NCBI GenBank assembly: GCA_039029915.1
Contig: JBCCFD010000176.1
Span: 1-14,379, forward strand
Direction: 5' to 3'
From: QQUD01 sp039029915
GTDB lineage: Bacteria; Chloroflexota; Anaerolineae; Promineifilales; Promineifilaceae
DNA length: 14,379 nucleotides
Below are positions 13,693-14,379 of this stretch, piece after piece. Made by a program: the position numbers and the translations under genes. Position 1 is the stretch's first letter. Each line of letters begins with the position of its first letter. Under the pieces are notes generated by a model. The model was not told where the DNA came from and ran no database searches. It was given only the letters and a program-made list of their open reading frames with translations.

Positions 13693-14379
13693 ATGAAAGA
13701 GATTCATTTAACGATTGAACAAACCTTCCGCCAAGAATCTGGGCGTGTCTTGGCTTCCCTCATTAGCTATCTGGGGGAGTTTGACTTAGCGGAAGATGCC
13801 TTTCAAGACGCCCTGTTAACCGCTTTTGAAAAGTGGCCCTCTGACGGCATTCCTCGTAATCCAGGCGCGTGGATTACGACGATTGCTCGCAATAAAGCGA
13901 TTGATCGCATTCGCCGTCGCAAAACGAGAACAGACAAACAAGCAGACTTAATCGCAATGGCCGAAACGGCCGTTGTTGATCCGACAGATGTTGAGATGGG
14001 AAGCATACCAGACGAACGGCTCAAGTTAATATTTACCTGCTGCCATCCTGCTTTGGCACCAGAAGCCCAGGTCGCTTTGACGTTGCGGACGCTCGGCGGG
14101 TTAGAAACGACAGAAATTGCGGCTGCTTTTCTAACCCCTGTGCCCACAATGGCGCAACGTTTGGTACGGGCCAAGCGCAAGATTAAAAAAGCAGGAATAC
14201 CCTACCGCGTTCCGCCAACTGATTTGCTCCCTGAACGTTTAGATGCGGTCTTAAAAGTGATTTATCTTATCTTCAACGAAGGGTATGATGCTTCGTTTGG
14301 TGAAGATTTGATTCGAGGGGATCTGTGCCAAGAGGCGATTCGACTGGCTAGAGTGCTAAATACCCTGCTGCTACGAGAC
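13693..14379 (+). CDS. ECF42-type RNA polymerase sigma factor (3' end cut off)
   Basis: The frame from ATG 13693 stays open for 229 codons to the window edge. Residues 8-75 are the sigma region 2 domain, with A-E-D-A-F-Q-D-A-L at 33-41 and P-G-A-W-I-T-T-I-A-R-N-K-A-I-D at 57-71. Residues 107-168 are sigma region 4, with I-F-T-C-C-H-P-A-L (113-121) and T-M-A-Q-R-L-V-R-A-K-R-K-I (152-164) in the recognition helix. The following P-E-R-L-D-A-V-L-K-V-I-Y-L-I-F-N-E-G-Y and D-L-C-Q-E-A-I-R-L-A-R are the start of the C-terminal extension that distinguishes ECF42, which normally carries a TPR-like regulatory domain and brings the total to about 400 residues. No anti-sigma factor is expected for this group. 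Upstream lie a DGPF gene and a candidate ECF42 promoter. No ribosome-binding site is visible, so translation may be weak or coupled. Confidence 0.93.
   Translation, partial: MKEIHLTIEQTFRQESGRVLASLISYLGEFDLAEDAFQDALLTAFEKWPSDGIPRNPGAWITTIARNKAIDRIRRRKTRTDKQADLIAMAETAVVDPTDVEMGSIPDERLKLIFTCCHPALAPEAQVALTLRTLGGLETTEIAAAFLTPVPTMAQRLVRAKRKIKKAGIPYRVPPTDLLPERLDAVLKVIYLIFNEGYDASFGEDLIRGDLCQEAIRLARVLNTLLLRD

Larger units (their letters stand above)
445..13973. repeat. Highly iterated palindrome ACGGCCGT, 16 copies
   Basis: Exact ACGGCCGT octamers begin at 445, 1173, 3573, 3816, 4347, 5540, 5959, 6830, 6870, 7448, 8945, 10331, 10490, 11093, 11666 and 13966. Eight of them extend to AACGGCCGTT. A random sequence of this length with even base use would hold about 0.2. 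All 16 lie inside protein-coding genes and in different codon frames (giving T-A-V, N-G-R or K-R-P), so codon choice alone does not explain them. Confidence 0.85.

Overview
The window looks like an ordinary bacterial chromosome segment of moderate GC content, with tightly packed genes. No rRNA, tRNA, CRISPR array, phage module or complete transposon is visible. The gene types (family 4-like uracil-DNA glycosylase, ECF42 sigma factor with a DGPF protein, cytoplasmic-type gamma-glutamyltransferase, RidA and hydratase catabolic genes) and the short interspersed repeats fit a Chloroflexota-like or similar environmental bacterium. That placement is inference; no marker gene here proves it. The octamer palindrome ACGGCCGT occurs 16 times, always inside genes, and acts as a genome-style signature.

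Left part, plus strand (1-5156): the 3' end of an aldo/keto reductase of the L-galactose dehydrogenase type; a soluble hybrid histidine kinase (PAS, HisKA, HATPase, receiver); a spacer with two hairpins of identical geometry; then a cysteine-free uracil-DNA glycosylase, an overlapping SAM methyltransferase and an MFS transporter.

Middle part, minus strand (9870 to 5158): a five-gene run in transcription order: 4-coumarate-CoA-ligase-like AMP ligase, RidA-family protein, 2-keto-4-pentenoate hydratase-like protein, B3/B4-domain protein and M24 (Xaa-Pro type) metallopeptidase. Spacings are 9, 1, 77 and 0 nt, and the 77-nt gap holds a repeat-derived hairpin. This looks like a catabolic operon with an unknown substrate. 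Its end meets the MFS gene tail to tail with a single base between stop codons.

Right part, plus strand (10015-14379): a small membrane protein, an 81-bp nested palindromic element, and then the most notable gene. This is a membrane-anchored peroxiredoxin-like protein in which an in-frame TGA replaces the first cysteine of the W-C-P-Y-C redox motif. A 6-bp hairpin with a GU-containing loop follows the TGA at the distance expected of a bacterial SECIS element, so I call it a predicted selenoprotein. It overlaps by 4 nt a gamma-glutamyltransferase gene, suggesting a shared thiol or gamma-glutamyl role. The window ends with a DGPF/YCII-domain gene and the 5' part of an ECF42 sigma factor. The spacer before the DGPF gene carries TGTCGA-N17-CGTC, which matches the promoter signature reported for ECF42 sigma factors.
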